Source of the DNA: Gemmobacter nectariphilus
GTDB lineage: Bacteria; Pseudomonadota; Alphaproteobacteria; Rhodobacterales; Rhodobacteraceae
Direction: 5' to 3'
Length of the DNA: 47,832 bases
Assembly (NCBI GenBank): GCA_020721445.1
Contig: DYMU01000020.1
Coordinates: 1-47,832 of the forward strand
Below are positions 44,201 through 47,832 of the stretch, one piece after another; positions within the stretch are counted from its first letter, which is position 1, and every line of letters starts with the position of its first letter. Made by a program: the position numbers and the translations under genes. The notes beneath the pieces are model-generated. The model had not been told where the DNA came from and did not search any database. It saw only the letters and a program-made list of their open reading frames with translations.

Positions 44201-45468
44201 GCGACGCTGCAAGCCAGGCCAGCCCGCCGCCCAACCCGCTGCGGGCCTATGCGGCGGTTACGGCGGCCTATTGGGCCTTCATGCTGTCGGACGGCGCGCT
44301 GCGGATGCTGGTGCTGCTGCATTTCAACAGCCTTGGCTTCACGCCCGTGCAACTGGCCTGGCTGTTCTTGCTGTATGAGGTGGCGGGCATCGTGACCAAC
44401 CTTGCCGCTGGCTGGCTGGCGGCACGGTTCGGGCTGGCGGCCACGCTGTATGGCGGGCTGGCGTTGCAGATCGCAGCCCTTGCCGCGCTGGCGCAGCTTG
44501 ACCCGTCTTGGGGTGTTGCAGCCTCGGTCGCCTTCGTGATGGCGGTGCAGGGCGTGTCGGGCGTGGCCAAGGATCTGGCCAAGATGTCGTCGAAATCTGC
44601 CGTCAAACTGCTGGCCCCGAAAGAGGATGGCGGCCTGTTTCGCTGGGTCGCCGCCCTGACCGGATCAAAGAACGCGGTCAAGGGCCTTGGCTTTTTCCTT
44701 GGGGCCGCGCTGCTGGCGCTGGCCGGGTTTCAGGCGGCGGTCTGGGGCATGGCCGGGGTTCTGGCGGTAATCTTGCTGGCGGTCGTGTTGTTCCTTCCCG
44801 CGGGCCTGCCGGGGCGGATGAAATCCGAAGAGGCATGGGGCGGCTGGCGGTCCAAGGACGAGCGGGTCAACCGTCTGAGCCTTGCGCGGATGTTTTTGTT
44901 TGGCGCACGCGATGTGTGGTTCGTCGTCGGCATCCCGGTCTATTTCCAGTCGGTGCTGTCGGATGGCACGCCCGATGGTCGGCGCGAGGCGTTCTTTCTG
45001 ATCGGCAGTTTCCTTGCGCTGTGGATCATCGCCTATGGCGCGGTGCAGGCCTTTGCCCCCCGTCTGCTGGGCGGCAAGGGGCAGCCCGAGGCGGAAACCA
45101 CCCGCAAGGCCATTCTGTGGGCCGGGCTTCTGGTGCCGATCCCGTTCCTGCTGGCGGGCGCTGCATGGCTGGCAGGCGAGCCGTCCGAGGGACTGACCGC
45201 CACGCTGATCTTTGGCCTGCTGGTGTTCGGCTTTGTGTTTGCGGTCAACTCGTCGGTGCATTCCTATCTGATCCTTGCCTTTGGCTCGGCCGAGCGGATC
45301 ACGCGGGACGTGGGCTTTTACTACATGGCCAACGCGGCGGGGCGGCTGATCGGCACGCTTTTGTCGGGCGTCAGCTATCAGGTGGGCGGCCTGCCGCTGT
45401 GCCTTGCCACGGCGGGCGTGATGGCGGGCCTCAGCTGGATCAGCGCCCGGCGGCTGCGCGGGCTGTGA
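44197..45468 (+). CDS. arsJ: Organoarsenical efflux permease ArsJ (MFS)
   Basis: A 423-aa major-facilitator protein with about 11-12 helices: [80 protein letters not shown]. ArsJ exports 1-arseno-3-phosphoglycerate, which hydrolyses outside to arsenate. The GTG start overlaps the GAPDH stop (GTGA), so the two steps are coupled. The [16 protein letters not shown] stretch is characteristic of ArsJ. Confidence 0.92.
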   Translation: MSDAASQASPPPNPLRAYAAVTAAYWAFMLSDGALRMLVLLHFNSLGFTPVQLAWLFLLYEVAGIVTNLAAGWLAARFGLAATLYGGLALQIAALAALAQLDPSWGVAASVAFVMAVQGVSGVAKDLAKMSSKSAVKLLAPKEDGGLFRWVAALTGSKNAVKGLGFFLGAALLALAGFQAAVWGMAGVLAVILLAVVLFLPAGLPGRMKSEEAWGGWRSKDERVNRLSLARMFLFGARDVWFVVGIPVYFQSVLSDGTPDGRREAFFLIGSFLALWIIAYGAVQAFAPRLLGGKGQPEAETTRKAILWAGLLVPIPFLLAGAAWLAGEPSEGLTATLIFGLLVFGFVFAVNSSVHSYLILAFGSAERITRDVGFYYMANAAGRLIGTLLSGVSYQVGGLPLCLATAGVMAGLSWISARRLRGL

Positions 45469-45642
45469 CCCCATCTGTGACGCTGGCGGGCGGGGCGGGG
45501 CCGATCTCTCAGTTGTGACTGGAACCTTGTGGCCACAGCCATGGTGCGGGTGCAGATCCCGCTTGAATCCCTGCGCGTTTGGGCGCATATGCCCATGATC
45601 CGGCCTGCGGTTCCCGCGGGCCCATTCGTATTTGGAGTGACC

Positions 45643-45861
45643 ATGGCCAAGGAAGACATTCTCGAATTCCCCGGTGTCGTCAAGGAACTCCTGCCGAACG
45701 CGACATTCAAGGTTGAACTCGACAATGGCCATGAATTGATTGCGGTGATGGCAGGAAAGATGCGCAAGAACCGCATCCGTGTGCTGGCAGGCGACAAGGT
45801 GCAGGTGGAAATGACCCCCTATGACCTGTCGAAGGGCCGCATCAACTATCGCTTCAAGTAA
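45643..45861 (+). CDS. infA: Translation initiation factor IF-1
   Basis: A 72-aa OB-fold protein that binds the ribosomal A site during initiation. It begins [20 protein letters not shown] and contains [20 protein letters not shown] and the [12 protein letters not shown] end typical of the family. TTTGGAG lies just upstream. It is essential and leads the infA-maf-rne/rng-yacG gene string. Confidence 0.97.
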   Translation: MAKEDILEFPGVVKELLPNATFKVELDNGHELIAVMAGKMRKNRIRVLAGDKVQVEMTPYDLSKGRINYRFK

Positions 45862-45862
45862 A

Positions 45863-46438
45863 TTGCGGCTTATCCTTGGGTCATCCAGCCCGCGCCGGAA
45901 AGAGCTTCTGGCGCAGATGGGAATCGTGCCCGACGCCATCCTTCCCCCCGACATCAACGAAGACCCCCACCCCCGCGAATTGCCGCGCCCCTATTGCGCG
46001 CGGCTGGCGCGGGAAAAGGTGATGGCGATGACGGCAGATGCCGACGATGTGGTGCTGTGCGCCGATACAACCGTCGCCCTTGGCCGCCGCATCCTTGGCA
46101 AACCGCGCGACGCAGGCGAGGCGGCCGCGTTCCTGACGCTGCTGGCCGGACGGCGGCATGAGGTCATTACCGCCGTCGCCGTGCGCCGCGGCGATCGGGT
46201 GCTGGCCCGCGAGTCGGTGAGCGTGGTCAAGATGAAGCGCCTGTCAGACCCTGAACTGAACAGCTATCTCGCTTCGGATGAGTGGCAGGGCAAGGCGGGC
46301 GGCTATGGGATTCAGGGCCTTGCGGGTGCGCTGATCCCGTGGATCCAAGGCAGTTACAGCGGCATCATGGGCCTGCCCGTGGCCGAAACGGCAGTTCTTT
46401 TGGAAAGCATCGGGTATCCGGTCTGGAGGCAGGCATGA
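45863..46438 (+). CDS. maf: Maf-family nucleotide pyrophosphatase
   Basis: A 191-aa nucleoside triphosphate pyrophosphatase that removes non-canonical or modified nucleotides. Signature: [39 protein letters not shown], and [15 protein letters not shown]. The start is probably TTG at 45863, one base after the infA stop, because it places [11 protein letters not shown] at the family N-terminus and no ATG fits. Its stop overlaps the next gene (ATGA). Confidence 0.92.
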   Translation: MRLILGSSSPRRKELLAQMGIVPDAILPPDINEDPHPRELPRPYCARLAREKVMAMTADADDVVLCADTTVALGRRILGKPRDAGEAAAFLTLLAGRRHEVITAVAVRRGDRVLARESVSVVKMKRLSDPELNSYLASDEWQGKAGGYGIQGLAGALIPWIQGSYSGIMGLPVAETAVLLESIGYPVWRQA

Positions 46439-47487
46439 TTGGCCGCGTGGTCATTCTGGACGAAGGGCACGAGCGTCAGATGGCGGCTTTGGTCGTGGAC
46501 GGTCGGTTGGAAGAGCTGTCGATCGACTCCGATGGCGACGCCCCCCTGCCGGGTGCGATCTTTCGCGCCATCGCCGACCGGCCGATGAAGGGCCAGGGCG
46601 GGATTTTCGTCAAACTGCCGGGCGGGACCAGCGGATTTCTGCGCCAGATCAGCGGCATATCCCCCGGCCAACGCCTTCTGGTGCAAATGACCGGACCGGC
46701 CGAGCCCGGCAAGGCCCTGCCGGTCACCACGCGTCTGTTGTTCAAGTCGCGCTTTGCCATCATCACCCCCGACGCCCCCGGTCTGAACATCAGCCGCCGG
46801 ATTAAGGATGAAGACCAGCGCGCGGGTCTGGCCGATCTGGCGGCGACCGGCATGGCGGGTGCAGCCCAGACGCTGGGTCTGATCCTGCGCTCGGCCTGTG
46901 AAGACGCCGAACCTGATGCCATTGCCGAAGATATCGCCGCGATGCGGGCCTTGGCCGAGGCGGTTCTTGCCGACGGTGCCGGCGACGCCGAACTGCTGGT
47001 CGATGGCGCGGGGGCACATGACCTTGCCTTCCGCGACTGGCTTGACCCCGCCCCCGACGAGGTGATCACCGATGCCGGCGGCTTTGCCGTGCACGGGGTG
47101 GACAGCATGGTTGCGGCGTTGCTGACCCCGCGCGTCGATCTGCCGGGCGGCGGGCACATGATGCTGGAACCCACCCGCGCGCTGGTGGCCGTCGATGTCA
47201 ACACCGGGCCAGATACCAGCCCGGCTGCCGCGCTGAAAATCAACATCGCCGCTGCGCGCGACCTGCCGCGCCAGTTGCGGCTGCGCGGCCTTGGCGGGCA
47301 GGTGGTGGTGGATTTCGCGCCGATGCCAAAGAAAGAGCGCGCCATTCTGGATCAGGTCATCAAGGCCGCCTTCAAGGGTGACGGCGAGGCCAATCTGGCC
47401 GGTTGGACGACGCTGGGCCTGTATGAGATGACCCGCAAGCGCGACCGTCTGCCCCTGGCCGAGGTGGCAAGAGGCCTGTTCGCATGA
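46435..47487 (+). CDS. Short RNase E/G-family ribonuclease
   Basis: A 350-aa endoribonuclease-like protein. An S1-like part lies near residues 35-105 ([20 protein letters not shown]). Catalytic aspartates corresponding to RNase E Asp303 and Asp346 are Asp254 (VAVDVNTG) and Asp293 ([11 protein letters not shown]). It lacks the CPxCxG zinc-link and the C-terminal scaffold of RNase E and is shorter than RNase G (489 aa). It is translationally coupled to maf upstream and yacG downstream, a usual alphaproteobacterial order. A separate full RNase E probably exists elsewhere. Confidence 0.85.
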   Translation: MIGRVVILDEGHERQMAALVVDGRLEELSIDSDGDAPLPGAIFRAIADRPMKGQGGIFVKLPGGTSGFLRQISGISPGQRLLVQMTGPAEPGKALPVTTRLLFKSRFAIITPDAPGLNISRRIKDEDQRAGLADLAATGMAGAAQTLGLILRSACEDAEPDAIAEDIAAMRALAEAVLADGAGDAELLVDGAGAHDLAFRDWLDPAPDEVITDAGGFAVHGVDSMVAALLTPRVDLPGGGHMMLEPTRALVAVDVNTGPDTSPAAALKINIAAARDLPRQLRLRGLGGQVVVDFAPMPKKERAILDQVIKAAFKGDGEANLAGWTTLGLYEMTRKRDRLPLAEVARGLFA

Positions 47488-47663
47488 CCTGCCCGATCTG
47501 CGCCAAACCCACCGATCCAAAATACCGCCCGTTCTGCTCACGCCGTTGTGCGGACATTGACCTTGGCCGCTGGTTGACCGAAAGCTATGCCATTCCGGTG
47601 CCCGATGCCGACGAAGAGACCGCATCCGCCGACCGCAGGGGGGACGACCCTTCCGAACAGTAG
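47484..47663 (+). CDS. yacG: DNA gyrase inhibitor YacG
   Basis: A 59-aa zinc protein with four cysteines at 3, 6, 18 and 22 ([26 protein letters not shown]). YacG binds GyrB and blocks DNA binding by gyrase. Its ATG overlaps the RNase stop (ATGA). The acidic C-terminal tail is typical of the family. Confidence 0.93.
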   Translation: MTCPICAKPTDPKYRPFCSRRCADIDLGRWLTESYAIPVPDADEETASADRRGDDPSEQ

Positions 47664-47756
47664 AGGACCAGCCCCAAGGCGAAATTGCCTCTGGACAGCC
47701 TCCCTCGGCTGACGTATCACCCCGCCACCCGAACGGCATGGCCGCTTCGATCAGGT

Positions 47757-47832
47757 GCCCAGATAGCTCAGTTGGTAGAGCAGCGGATTGAAAATCCGCG
47801 TGTCGCTGGTTCGATTCCGGCTCTGGGCACCA
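47757..47832 (+). tRNA. tRNA-Phe (anticodon GAA)
   Basis: A 76-nt cloverleaf with CCA encoded, ending at the last base of the window. Acceptor GCCCAGA/TCTGGGC pairs perfectly; D-stem GCTC/GAGC; anticodon stem GCGGA/TCCGC with loop TTGAAAA (anticodon GAA); T-stem GCTGG/CCGGC with TTCGATT. Confidence 0.97.

Overview
The window is about 48 kb of GC-rich, tightly packed chromosome from an alphaproteobacterium, most probably of the family Rhodobacteraceae. I infer this from the combination of genes: ChpT, GapR (DUF2312), an NDUFS4-type complex I subunit, OlsB/OlsA ornithine-lipid synthases, a fused CysN/CysC, a sodium-symporter histidine kinase and CtrA-type TTAA-N7-TTAA boxes. No species can be named from the sequence alone. 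I see no insertion sequence, integrase, phage gene or CRISPR array. Two tRNA genes (Arg-UCU and Phe-GAA) are present, the second ending exactly at the right edge.

Layout. 1-3 kb: the tail of an unknown gene, then a large secreted RTX calcium-binding protein. 3-7.7 kb (minus strand): sulfate activation (cysD-cysNC), an SGNH-hydrolase lipoprotein and a transglutaminase-like protein. 7.7-8.2 kb: a non-coding stretch before tRNA-Arg. 8.4-10.5 kb: a small lipoprotein behind a CtrA box, an orphan ParA, an ABM-domain protein and a membrane-tethered NYN-type nuclease. 10.5-12.7 kb: uvrB with a possible LexA box. 13-22 kb: an NDUFS4 homologue, an NsrR-type Rrf2 regulator divergent from cydD-cydC-cydA-cydB-cydX (a complete cytochrome bd locus including the 46-aa CydX), then a SLAC1/TehA-type channel and a periplasmic DsrE-like protein. 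22-25.6 kb: obgE-proB-proA. 25.5-28.1 kb: chpT, a DUF3553 protein and olsB-olsA behind a second CtrA-type box. 28.2-30.4 kb: a divergent ThiE-like protein, a TrmJ-type RNA methyltransferase and RutR. 30.5-36.4 kb: a DUF2083-type XRE regulator followed by an apparent operon of a CheY-like protein, a small membrane protein, an SLC5-histidine kinase and a FliM/FliN-like protein. 36.5-38.9 kb (minus strand): a sulfur module of persulfide-dioxygenase-type hydrolase, two YeeE/YedE half transporters and a TIGR01244-type sulfurtransferase. 39-42.2 kb: a DksA-like zinc-finger protein, a degenerate FadB/FadJ-like protein and gapR. 42.3-45.5 kb: an arsenate operon (ArsR-ArsC fusion, GAPDH, ArsJ). 45.6-47.7 kb: infA-maf-RNase E/G-yacG, then tRNA-Phe.

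How the parts connect. The cyd locus carries a perfect FNR-type box and an NsrR-like palindrome upstream of cydA, with the NsrR-type gene next door; this suggests control by oxygen and nitric oxide. The arsenate operon encodes both detoxification routes: reduction by ArsC, and capture as 1-arseno-3-phosphoglycerate by GAPDH with export by ArsJ. The least conventional set is the CheY / SLC5-histidine kinase / FliM-like group. It pairs a transporter-like sensor with a solitary receiver and a flagellar-switch-like protein without any flagellar gene nearby, behind a promoter whose -10 region lies in an inverted repeat. Starts were chosen by family alignment from memory and by ribosome-binding sites; no database search was run.
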